64,000 nucleotides of DNA from Vulcanimicrobiota bacterium (GTDB lineage: Bacteria; Vulcanimicrobiota; Xenobia; Xenobiales; JADMJV01). This document shows, piece after piece, positions 15,596 through 23,248 of the stretch. The stretch lies in NCBI GenBank assembly GCA_017307785.1, contig JAFKGI010000027.1, positions 1 through 64,000 on the forward strand, read 5' to 3'. Every line of letters begins with the position of its first letter. The first letter of the stretch is position 1. The notes under the pieces are model-generated. The model saw nothing but the letters and a program-made list of their open reading frames with translations, made no database searches and had not been told where the DNA came from. Made by a program: the position numbers and the translations under genes.

Positions 15596-17572
15596 CTACT
15601 CGTGGACCTCGGGCAGGCGCACCTCGAAGCAGGCGCCTCCCAGTTCCGAGCGGCGATAGCTGAGTTCTCCCTGATGGTTCTGCATAATTTCTCGGGAGAT
15701 GGACAGTCCCAGGCCCACACCCTGGCCAATGTCGCGAGTGGTAAAGAAAGGTTCAAAAATGCGCTGCACGTCTTCCTCGTGGACGCCGGGTCCGTTGTCT
15801 TCCACCAGCACCCGGCCGGGGTACACGGAAACCCGCACCACGGCCTCGGGCCGGCCGCCCGCCGCCTGGCGAGCATTGCCGAGAAGGTTGACCAGGACCT
15901 GCTGAATTTCGCCTCCGTTGGCCAGCACCCAGTATTCGTGATCCGACTCCTGAAATTCCAGCTGGACGTTCTCCAGCAAGAAGGACTGCCCGACCAGTTG
16001 AACCGAGTCCTGGGCCACTTCGACCAGGTTGGTCTGGCGTCGTTCTCCATCGCTGTTGCGGGAGTAGTTGAGCAGCTTGGCCACAATCACCCGCATTTGT
16101 TCCACCGACTTGGAGGCCAGATCGAGGCGCGCGATGGCTTTGGTGGGATCCTTCTCCAGGTTGCGCCGGGCCAGTCCCAGCGCCACCGAGATGGCCCCCA
16201 GCGGAGTATTCAGTTCGTGAGCGACTCCCGCCGCCAGCTGACCGATGGCCGCCAGCTTGCTGTTTTGCAACAGGCCTGCCTGGGTCTGACAGCGCTCCAG
16301 AGCGCCCGCGCCCAGCACCAGCCAGAGACGCACGGCTTCGATCTCGGCCGCATCCATGCCGCCCGATTCGAGATAGAACTCCCCGCCCGCAAAAGGATAG
16401 GCCTCGCCGGTAGGCTCCCCGATCGAGACCGCCCCGCTGCGAATGGCGCAGGGTCGCCCGGTCCACTGACTGACTCGCTCCACCAGGAGCTCCAGAATTT
16501 CGCGGGGAGCGACGGTGGCCGTCAACTGATGGGCACCCTGCAAGAGGGCCTGCAGGCGCTGGAGAGCCACCACCAGCCGCTCCTGAGAACGCATGCGCTC
16601 GAACCAGACACCCAGGTAATAGAAGAACACGCCCAGCGTGTGCTGCTGCTCGTGATGGAGCACGAAGGGACCCTGCACGTAAAAAACGCCGCTCTGGGGC
16701 AGCCGCCAGGCCGCCTGGGTGGTCGACCCGTTGTTCAAAACCCAGGGCGTTCCCTCGTTCCAAACCTGGCGCAGGCGCATGCCGGTGGCCACCTCGCCGG
16801 GGAACTCCCCGCCCGGCAAATAGTGCCACTCTCCTTGGGGAATGCGCTGGCGCAGCGCCAACAAGACCTCAGTCAACGCCTGGGCCTGATTGAGGGGCTT
16901 GGCGGCCAGGCCCTCGAGCAGCACGAAGGTGTCGGCCTGGGCGTCCAGGAGCCGCTGCTGTCGCTCCTGTCGCACTTCCGTCTGGTCGTTGATTTGCTCG
17001 CGCAGATCCACTCTTTTTTTCTGCTGGCGCAGCACCAGATGCTGGCTGCGGCGCTGCTGCAGCTCCTCGCCTTCGCCGGCGGAGCGCAGCAGGCCAAACA
17101 GAGCCGGCCAGAGCAGCAACATCAGCCAGGGGTTGGACTGGCCCAGCATTCCGGCGGCGGGGGCTAACGCCACCACGGCCAGGTGCTCGAGCTTGAGCGA
17201 CCAGCGCGTGCCGGTCACTCCACTCTGCGGGGCCAGCAGTTGGCCAAGCACCAGGGGCAGGGGGAGTCCGATCAGGAGCAGCACCGGAGCCGCCTGAGTC
17301 CAGCCTAGCCGGGACACCGCCCAGGCTCCCAGCAAGGGGGGCAGGACGTCGGCCAGCGCGTCTCGCCAGGCTCCGCGGGGAGAAGCCGGCCAGATCAGAC
17401 CGCGCAGGGTGACGGCCGTGACCTGGCAGACCAAAACCCATTGCAAGGAGAGCTGAGACAGGCTGGCCAGGGCCACGGTCCAGCAGTTGGCGGCCGAAAA
17501 GCTGCCCAGCGCCAGCGGCGCGGCGCGCATTTCCAACAAGAGCAGGCTAAGTAGCGCGAGCAACTGGGGCAC
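15596..17572 (-). CDS. Membrane sensor histidine kinase
   Basis: 658 residues from GTG. The first ~170 residues are hydrophobic with several membrane spans and no large periplasmic loop. A coiled coil (EELQQRRSQHLVLRQQKKRV) leads to a GAF-like region (250-420), then HisKA with the phosphorylated His in AAGVAHELNTPLGAIS and the ATPase domain with N box (VNLLGNARQAA), G1 (VEDNGPGV), F (FEPFFTT) and G2 (GQGVGLGLSIS) boxes. It phosphorylates the regulator at 14738. The start lies 2 bases after the GspF stop, so all three form one operon. Confidence 0.9.
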   Translation of the reverse strand: MPQLLALLSLLLLEMRAAPLALGSFSAANCWTVALASLSQLSLQWVLVCQVTAVTLRGLIWPASPRGAWRDALADVLPPLLGAWAVSRLGWTQAAPVLLLIGLPLPLVLGQLLAPQSGVTGTRWSLKLEHLAVVALAPAAGMLGQSNPWLMLLLWPALFGLLRSAGEGEELQQRRSQHLVLRQQKKRVDLREQINDQTEVRQERQQRLLDAQADTFVLLEGLAAKPLNQAQALTEVLLALRQRIPQGEWHYLPGGEFPGEVATGMRLRQVWNEGTPWVLNNGSTTQAAWRLPQSGVFYVQGPFVLHHEQQHTLGVFFYYLGVWFERMRSQERLVVALQRLQALLQGAHQLTATVAPREILELLVERVSQWTGRPCAIRSGAVSIGEPTGEAYPFAGGEFYLESGGMDAAEIEAVRLWLVLGAGALERCQTQAGLLQNSKLAAIGQLAAGVAHELNTPLGAISVALGLARRNLEKDPTKAIARLDLASKSVEQMRVIVAKLLNYSRNSDGERRQTNLVEVAQDSVQLVGQSFLLENVQLEFQESDHEYWVLANGGEIQQVLVNLLGNARQAAGGRPEAVVRVSVYPGRVLVEDNGPGVHEEDVQRIFEPFFTTRDIGQGVGLGLSISREIMQNHQGELSYRRSELGGACFEVRLPEVHE

Positions 17573-17574
17573 GG

Positions 17575-18663
17575 TCAGGCCGTCAGATTCATCAGAGTGG
17601 AATACATGGGCAAATAGATGGAGAGCACGATGCTCCCGACCAAACCGCCCACGCCTAACAGCAGGATGGGCTCCAGGGTCGAGGAGAGCATTTCGATGGT
17701 GGTTTCCATTTCTTGTTCGTGAAACTTGCCGACTCGCAGGAACATCTCGGCCAACAGGGCCGATTCTTCGCCGGCTCGCAGCATTTGCAGCATGGCCCCG
17801 GAATAAAGTCGCGGCTCCAGCATCAAGGCGTCAGCCAGTCTTTCGCCGCTCTCCAGGCACTTGGTTACGCGCCGCGAGTCGTGCTCGAGCAGCGGGTTGG
17901 CGCTGGCCTGACCGGCCATCCTGGCCGTCTTCAACAAAGAGACCCCGGAATGCAGCATGGCGTGGCTGGCCGCGCAGTAGCGGGCCAGGCCGCCGTGGCG
18001 CAGAGTGGCGCCGACGGCCGGCAGACGATTGCAGGCCGCATAGATGGCGCGGGCCTGGCGCGGGGAGCGCCAGGCTCGGAGCCAGGCCCGATACAGCAGG
18101 GTGCCCCCGACCAGCATCGTGATCCAGAAGGCGGGGGTGCAGACCAGGGCCGTGGTCTGCATGACCAGCCAGGTGGGTAGCGGCAAGGGCACGTTCATTT
18201 CCCGAAAGATGCGGGCGAAGGTGGGCAGCACGGTGGTGAAAAGCAGCAAGGTCAAAAGGCAGGCGATGACCAGCACCGTGATGGGGTAGCTGAAAGCGGC
18301 CACCAGCTTGCGTTCGACCCGCTCTTCCCGTTCCAACCAGTCGGCCAGCATGCTTAAGGATTCATCCATCCCACCGGTCTCTTCGCCGACCTGGACGGTG
18401 TTGACGAAGACATCGCTGAAGACGCGCGGATAGTGGGAAAGGGCGCGGGAGAGCTTCTCGCCGTCACTCACTTCCTGGGCCACCGCTTCCACCACCACCC
18501 CGAAATGCGGATACTCGGGTTGGAAACTCAGGGTCTCCAGACCCTTCAGCAGGGGGATTCCGTTGTGCAGCATCACCCCGAGTTGGCGAGCGAAATAGGC
18601 CACGATCAAACGGGGGACCCGAGCGGTGCGGGGTGCCTGAATAATCCTCTCGAGTTTGGCCAC
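17575..18663 (-). CDS. GspF/PilC-family inner-membrane platform protein (copy B)
   Basis: 362 residues if started at the GTG at 18663; a TTG in RLIVAYF is an alternative, and neither has a strong ribosome site. Two T2SSF repeats are visible: FARQLGVMLHNGIPLLKGLETL and GGLARYCAASHAMLHSGVSLL, each with its membrane spans (ITVLVIACLLTLLLFTTVLPTF; LLLGVGGLVGSIVLSIYLPMY). Like copy A it lacks the N-terminal cytosolic domain of typical GspF. It is divergent from the pilin-propeller gene at 18739 and leads the kinase/regulator operon. Confidence 0.85.
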   Translation of the reverse strand: MAKLERIIQAPRTARVPRLIVAYFARQLGVMLHNGIPLLKGLETLSFQPEYPHFGVVVEAVAQEVSDGEKLSRALSHYPRVFSDVFVNTVQVGEETGGMDESLSMLADWLEREERVERKLVAAFSYPITVLVIACLLTLLLFTTVLPTFARIFREMNVPLPLPTWLVMQTTALVCTPAFWITMLVGGTLLYRAWLRAWRSPRQARAIYAACNRLPAVGATLRHGGLARYCAASHAMLHSGVSLLKTARMAGQASANPLLEHDSRRVTKCLESGERLADALMLEPRLYSGAMLQMLRAGEESALLAEMFLRVGKFHEQEMETTIEMLSSTLEPILLLGVGGLVGSIVLSIYLPMYSTLMNLTA

Positions 18664-18738
18664 GAAAGCGGCAATTCTACTCAGGGATCGGGGATCCTGG
18701 ACCCAGGAGGGTGTGCGTGATTCGAGAATCTTCGAGCC

Positions 18739-20685
18739 ATGTCGGGCCGGGAGCGGGGTTTTTCTCTTATCGAGTTGGTCCTGGCCATGGCGATTCTGTC
18801 TTCCCTGGTGATCGCCGGCGTAGCCAGCTTGCGCGGCGCCCAGGTGAAAAAGCAGAGCAAGGCGGCCGCCGAAATTCTGGCAGAGGGTTTCCGCCTGGCC
18901 AATTTGCGGGCGCGTTCTCAAGGTTATCCGGTGGGGGTGGGCATTCCCAGCGACATCGGCAAAACGCCGGTGGCGCGTGGTTTCTACAACGTGGCCGGTG
19001 AGTTCGGAGCCCCCCATGCGCCGGGCTACGACTTCGGGGCCGAAATTCCCGACGCCATCGTCTTCTCGGGGACCTATGCCGGGCCGAACTGGACGCCGCC
19101 GCTGGCCACCCTGTCGCGCGGCAGTCAGTTCAGTTTTGAAGATTGGCAGCCACCCTATCCTTCGGATTCCTATGTGGTCTTTTTGCCCACCGGCGAAGTG
19201 GTGGCCAATCACTCCGCCGCCAACGGGGCTTATCGGGTGGTGGTGGGCACTCGCTGCACCTACACCGAACCGGCGCCCGGCCCCGAGCCCTCCCTGCCGC
19301 CCGAGGCGACTCTGACCGGTATCAGCGATCCCTACACCATCACCATTTCCACTCAGGGACAGGTGGAAGTCGTGCCCGGTCTGTTGGAAGGCGACCCGCA
19401 GCTGGTGCAGTCTTATCAGCGGCTGCCGCGCAGCGAGCGCATCGCTTTCACCCCTTCTCAGTATCGGGGCCCCAATCGTCCTCCCGAGCTGATCGCTCCC
19501 AAGGTGGTCATCGACCCCCCGCCGGACCGCAAAGTCATCCCGGTGCTGACCAGCGCCGACCCGGCCATCGCCCTGGCCCCCAGCGGTCAGGTCTCGCTGA
19601 CCTTTTTTGCCCGCGATCCCGACGGGGACCAGTTGACTTCGGTATGGGAAAGCACGCCCGGCGGCACCTGGACCATTCCCAGCACGCGCATGCGTTGGAG
19701 TTACGCCCGGGCGGCCTGGTATCGCACGGCCATCTGGAAACCCCCGGCCAACGCGCTGCCCAACAGCCGATTCCGGCTCTATTGTCACATCCAGGACGGT
19801 CGCGGTCTGGAGGTCGTTCCCTCGGCATCCACCACGCTGGGCTATCCTGGCGCGACCGCCGACGGCATCGACGTGACCATTATTCCCACCCTGCGTCTGG
19901 CCTACAAGGACGCCGGAGGTGGCCTCTCGGCTGCCAATTTCGATGGCTCCGCCACCACCTCCATTCTCAGCAGCAACAAGCTGAAGGCGGGCGACCCGTC
20001 ACGGATGAGCTGGTCGCGCGGCCAACACGGACTGCTCTATCAAAATGGCTCCAAGCCTCGCTTTATAGGCGCCCTCAACGGCGAAGACCCCCAGCAGATC
20101 GGCAACGATACGGCTTTCTCCGGTAGCTTGAACGGACTGGTGACCCAGGGCACTCGTCTCTACGGATTGGTGGACAGCAGCGGGACCCAGAAGGTCCAGT
20201 CCTTACCCGCCCCGCCGGTGGGCGGAGATCTGGTGGTCCGAAATGAGGTCACCATCCCGGGGGGAACCGGCTCACTCGACGGGCTGGTGGCCAGCGATGC
20301 CGAGCATACGCTGATTTCCACGGATGGAGCCGGCAAGTTTGTCTTTGTTTTCCTCAACGATCCGGTGACCTGTTCGGTGACTTCGGGACCGGCCATGAAA
20401 TCTTTGATGGTCAGTCCGGATTCCAAATCGGTCTACGGGCTGGCGGCCGATGGCAGCATTCAGTCTTGTCCGTTGACTCTGGACGGAAACGGCAGTTCGG
20501 CGGCGCTGGGGACCGCCACCCAGGTGCTGGGACCAGGCTGCTTGCTGCCCAGTCTCTCACCGGACGGCACCTTTCTGGTCTACAAGGACGGCACCGGCCA
20601 GGCTCAGCTGTTCAATTTGACCAATCAGAGTTCCGTGCCGCTCAGCGTCTCAGGCTACAGCGACATGGTTTGGAGCGAGGAGTGA
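18739..20685 (+). CDS. Pseudopilin fused to propeller-like domains (copy B)
   Basis: 648 residues. The leader GRERG|FSLIELVLAMAILSSLV has Glu at +5, followed by a GspH-like head (FRLANLRARSQGYPVGVGIP) to about 230. Around 250-380 an Ig/cadherin-like segment (VSLTFFARDPDGDQLTSVWE) parallels copy A, and 390-648 contains propeller-like strands (MSWSRGQHGLLYQNGSKP, LMVSPDSKSVYGLAADGSIQ, LPSLSPDGTFLVYKDGTGQ). The domain order is the same as at 12179 although sequence has drifted. Divergent from GspF copy B with a 75-bp spacer that must hold promoters for both. Followed by a GTGA overlap. Confidence 0.85.
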   Translation: MSGRERGFSLIELVLAMAILSSLVIAGVASLRGAQVKKQSKAAAEILAEGFRLANLRARSQGYPVGVGIPSDIGKTPVARGFYNVAGEFGAPHAPGYDFGAEIPDAIVFSGTYAGPNWTPPLATLSRGSQFSFEDWQPPYPSDSYVVFLPTGEVVANHSAANGAYRVVVGTRCTYTEPAPGPEPSLPPEATLTGISDPYTITISTQGQVEVVPGLLEGDPQLVQSYQRLPRSERIAFTPSQYRGPNRPPELIAPKVVIDPPPDRKVIPVLTSADPAIALAPSGQVSLTFFARDPDGDQLTSVWESTPGGTWTIPSTRMRWSYARAAWYRTAIWKPPANALPNSRFRLYCHIQDGRGLEVVPSASTTLGYPGATADGIDVTIIPTLRLAYKDAGGGLSAANFDGSATTSILSSNKLKAGDPSRMSWSRGQHGLLYQNGSKPRFIGALNGEDPQQIGNDTAFSGSLNGLVTQGTRLYGLVDSSGTQKVQSLPAPPVGGDLVVRNEVTIPGGTGSLDGLVASDAEHTLISTDGAGKFVFVFLNDPVTCSVTSGPAMKSLMVSPDSKSVYGLAADGSIQSCPLTLDGNGSSAALGTATQVLGPGCLLPSLSPDGTFLVYKDGTGQAQLFNLTNQSSVPLSVSGYSDMVWSEE

Positions 20686-21422
20686 GGTCTCGGGGGCTTT
20701 CGATGCTGGAGGCCATTGTGGCCATCTTTCTCTTGACCGGTGGCTCTTTAGCCTGCTTTACCCTGCTGATTCAGGCCTTCCGCTATCAGACCCACTCCCA
20801 GCAGGTCTCGGATGCCACCATCGCCGGCGAGCAAATGATGGAAACCTTGCGCGCCTGGGCCCAGGCTCCGGCCAACTTCGAGACCAGTCTCGATATCTAC
20901 AACGACCAGGACCTGGCCTCGCTCAATCCGCCCGGCTTTCTCTGCCACACCCGGGTTTCGGAACTCCAGACGTCCGATCCGTTGTTGGCCGGCTGCTTTC
21001 GCATGGTGACGCTGGAGGTTCGTGGCTCGGGTCGGCCTTTGACCCGCCTCACGGGGATGTTGGCCTCACCCTTGCGCGAGCCGGACAAGATCAAGGTTTA
21101 CCCCGAGACGGAAGTGGCCCTGAATCCGCGCAAGCAGGCCGAATTTTACGCTTATCTGTTGGACGTTAACGGCAAGCCCATTCCGGGAGTCAGCTTCGAT
21201 TGGTCGGTGCAGTCGGAGGGGCCACCGGAGACGCCGGGACAGGCCACCGTCGACCCGCTGCCGGTCAATCGGGCCGTCTTGACGCACGTGATCTACGGGC
21301 CCACTCCCCCCGACCCCAATCTGCAGGTGGTGCCGGGAAAATTGCGTCTGCGGGCCACCTGTCGCTACCGCGCCGAACGATTTGAAGGTGAGTCGGCCGT
21401 GCTGGAGATGAAGGGCCCATGA
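20682..21422 (+). CDS. PilV/GspI-like pseudopilin with C-terminal Ig-like domain (copy B)
   Basis: 246 residues from a GTG overlapping the upstream stop. Leader RSRG|LSMLEAIVAIFLLTGGSLACF with the +5 Glu. As in its paralogue at 10355, the pseudopilin head ends near 145 and an Ig-like domain follows (EFYAYLLDVNGKPIPGVSFDW). That the same unusual extension is kept in both copies argues for a real role, perhaps surface contact. Stop overlaps the next start as ATGA. Confidence 0.85.
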   Translation: MRSRGLSMLEAIVAIFLLTGGSLACFTLLIQAFRYQTHSQQVSDATIAGEQMMETLRAWAQAPANFETSLDIYNDQDLASLNPPGFLCHTRVSELQTSDPLLAGCFRMVTLEVRGSGRPLTRLTGMLASPLREPDKIKVYPETEVALNPRKQAEFYAYLLDVNGKPIPGVSFDWSVQSEGPPETPGQATVDPLPVNRAVLTHVIYGPTPPDPNLQVVPGKLRLRATCRYRAERFEGESAVLEMKGP

Positions 21423-21970
21423 GCAAAGTTCGCGGCATGACGCTGCTGGAAAGCATGGTCAGCCTGAGTCTGTTCATGATGATCATGGTGCTGATGGCTA
21501 ATTTGATGAGCGCCGCCGCCAGCGCCGAGAAGTTCCTGGGTCAGAAAGACCGCGTCCAGGAAGTGGCCATCTCTTGTCTCTATCGCATGGGCTACGAAGC
21601 TCGCGAAGCCTGCGAATGGCTGGAGCCCGCCAGTGGCAGCTCCTCTGTGCTGCGTTTCCGCAAGCCCGACTGGCAACAAGAAAGCACGGAATTTGTGGTC
21701 GCTCCCACCCCCTTTCCGGCCGATTGGGAGGAAGACGAACCGAGTCGCCGGGCCACGGTGGAATATGCTCTGCAAGGCCCTCAACTGGTGCGCACTTTAA
21801 AGGTCGGCACGGAAAGCTGGGCCACTCCACTGCTGCGCGATTGTCAGCTCCTAGAAGCCACTCGTCGCGGTGGGCAGCTGACCTTGAGCCTGACCATCCT
21901 GGCCAGCGGTCAGGCCCGGCGCAATTCTCTAACCTTCAGTTTGCCGGCCGAAGCCTGGAGGGTCCGATGA
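21419..21970 (+). CDS. PilW/GspJ-like pseudopilin (copy B)
   Basis: 183 residues. Leader KVRG|MTLLESMVSLSLFMMIMVLMANLM with the +5 Glu; then a helix (AEKFLGQKDRVQEVAISCLY) and a beta-rich head. Paralogue of 11131. Start and stop overlap both neighbours by ATGA, so the three genes 20682-22431 are tightly coupled. Confidence 0.85.
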   Translation: MSKVRGMTLLESMVSLSLFMMIMVLMANLMSAAASAEKFLGQKDRVQEVAISCLYRMGYEAREACEWLEPASGSSSVLRFRKPDWQQESTEFVVAPTPFPADWEEDEPSRRATVEYALQGPQLVRTLKVGTESWATPLLRDCQLLEATRRGGQLTLSLTILASGQARRNSLTFSLPAEAWRVR

Positions 21971-22431
21971 AGCGTGGCTTCATCGTGCCGGCGCTGCTGG
22001 TGGTGTCGATCTTTATGGTTCTGTGCGTGGGCATGCTCAGCCGCCAGCCGATGCGCAATCTGGGGGCCCTGCAAACTCATTACCAGGTCCAGGCCCGACA
22101 GATGGCCCTGGCCGGCATGGAAGAAATCCGCCTGCGCCTGGCCGGGGATCTGCATCAGAGCACGGTCGCCAACACCACCTTGTCTCGAGAACTCCCGGAG
22201 GCAGGCGGGGGGGAAGCGGTCGGCTCCTACGTGGTCACCCTGGACACCAGCTGGGTCAAGAAGCCCTACTACGTGCTGCGTATTGAAAGCGAAGGTTTCT
22301 ACGGTTCCGCCACCCGCCCCCGGGCTCGCTACGTGCTGCGTTCTACTCTCAACGGCCGCCAAAAGCTGGAAGACGATAAGCCCAACCCGGATTACCTCAC
22401 CCTCCTCCGCTGGCAAGAATCCGTGCCCTGA
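21967..22431 (+). CDS. PilX/GspK-like pseudopilin (copy B)
   Basis: 154 residues from an ATG that overlaps the previous stop. N-terminus MKRG|FIVPALLVVSIFMVLCVGML without a +5 Glu, as in the copy at 11682. Shared signatures with that copy are ARQMALAGMEEIRLRLAGD, GGGEAVGSYVVTLD and the C-terminal NPDYLTLLRWQE. It ends the cluster B operon; no clear hairpin follows until 22491. Confidence 0.8.
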   Translation: MKRGFIVPALLVVSIFMVLCVGMLSRQPMRNLGALQTHYQVQARQMALAGMEEIRLRLAGDLHQSTVANTTLSRELPEAGGGEAVGSYVVTLDTSWVKKPYYVLRIESEGFYGSATRPRARYVLRSTLNGRQKLEDDKPNPDYLTLLRWQESVP

Positions 22432-22490
22432 CCAGTCGGCACCGATCTTTGCGGCATTCTTGACACAAAGATACTCAAAGCAGGAGTTGC

Positions 22491-22512
22491 CCGAGGCTTG
22501 TTTAAGCCTCGG
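22491..22512 (+). terminator. Perfect hairpin before the PEP-CTERM-like gene
   Basis: CCGAGGCTT (22491-22499) pairs perfectly with AAGCCTCGG (22504-22512) around a GTTT loop and is followed by TTTAACATT. It could end the pseudopilin transcript or sit in the 5' leader of the gene starting at 22539, whose GGGAGG ribosome site follows closely. Confidence 0.5.
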
Positions 22513-22538
22513 TTTAACATTCTAGGGAGGCTGAGGTC

Positions 22539-23171
22539 ATGAGGTTGAACAAGCTGGTTACTGGAGCGATTCTGTTTCTCGGGCTCAGCTGCTCGGCGTT
22601 GGCGATGCCGGCGCTCTCGGTGATTGATACGTCGCAAACTTCAACGGGAATTGCTGGTAATGTGCGGGGTTGGGAATTTACCACCAACAGCGATATCTCG
22701 GTTACCGCCCTGAGCATCTATGATGCAGGCCTGGACGGGCTCGCAGAAGCTCACAACGTGGGTATTTTCAACAGCTCGGGCACTCTGCTGGCTTCGGTGA
22801 TCATCCCTTCAGGAACCACTGCCGGATTAGTGAACGAATTCCGCTCGGTAGCGATCTCTCCCCTCACCCTGCTGGCGGGGCAGACCTTCCGAATCGCCGC
22901 TACTTACAACATTGTTGGAGACCCCTACCTGAACGGTTCCGGCAGCAGCTTCTTGGCCGACCCCGCCATTACTTACGTTACCAGTTATACCGAAACCTCC
23001 AGCACCCTCACTTATCCCACTGTAAACCCCGGCAATGCTCGGATCGGCCCGAATTTTGAGTTTAATCTGCTGGCCGTTGGTGCTCCGGAAATCAATGGGC
23101 TTTGCCTGGCCGGAATGATGAGTTCCATGGTGCTACTTGGTCTGGTCGAAAGACGTCGCCGACCGGACTAG
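22539..23171 (+). CDS. Exported DUF4082-like protein with PEP-CTERM-like C-terminus
   Basis: 210 residues. A Sec signal (MRLNKLVTGAILFLGLSCSALA) precedes a domain with WEFTTNSDISVTALSIYDAG and HNVGIFNSSGTLLASVIIP, the pattern of DUF4082-like beta domains. The C-terminus reads GAPEINGLCLAGMMSSMVLLGL followed by ERRRRPD: a PE-x-x motif, a hydrophobic helix and an arginine cluster, which is the architecture of PEP-CTERM exosortase substrates, although PEI replaces the usual PEP. It would be cleaved and moved to the surface by an exosortase not present here. Base use is more AT-rich than its neighbours. Preceded by GGGAGG. Confidence 0.75.
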   Translation: MRLNKLVTGAILFLGLSCSALAMPALSVIDTSQTSTGIAGNVRGWEFTTNSDISVTALSIYDAGLDGLAEAHNVGIFNSSGTLLASVIIPSGTTAGLVNEFRSVAISPLTLLAGQTFRIAATYNIVGDPYLNGSGSSFLADPAITYVTSYTETSSTLTYPTVNPGNARIGPNFEFNLLAVGAPEINGLCLAGMMSSMVLLGLVERRRRPD

Positions 23172-23190
23172 CCGGCACAGTCCGACTGCA

Positions 23191-23232
23191 AAAGAAAGAG
23201 GCCAGCTCGGCATCGAGCTAGCCTCTTTCTTT
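23191..23232. terminator. Strong bidirectional terminator
   Basis: AAAGAAAGAGGC (23191-23202) pairs with 23221-23232, and AGCTCG/CGAGCT pairs inside around a GCAT loop, with only one C/A mismatch. A and T tracts on the two sides let it work in both directions between the convergent genes at 22539 and 23249. Confidence 0.85.
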
Positions 23233-23248
23233 GGTTTCTCCCTCTCCC

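Noticed and set aside
15152..17167. 671-codon frame on the plus strand opposite the histidine kinase
   Set aside because: The minus strand encodes a kinase and regulator with all motifs in order; the plus frame is a compositional shadow.
18664..19788. Extension of GspF copy B to 19788
   Set aside because: It would lie antisense to the pilin-propeller gene and adds about 370 residues without family similarity.
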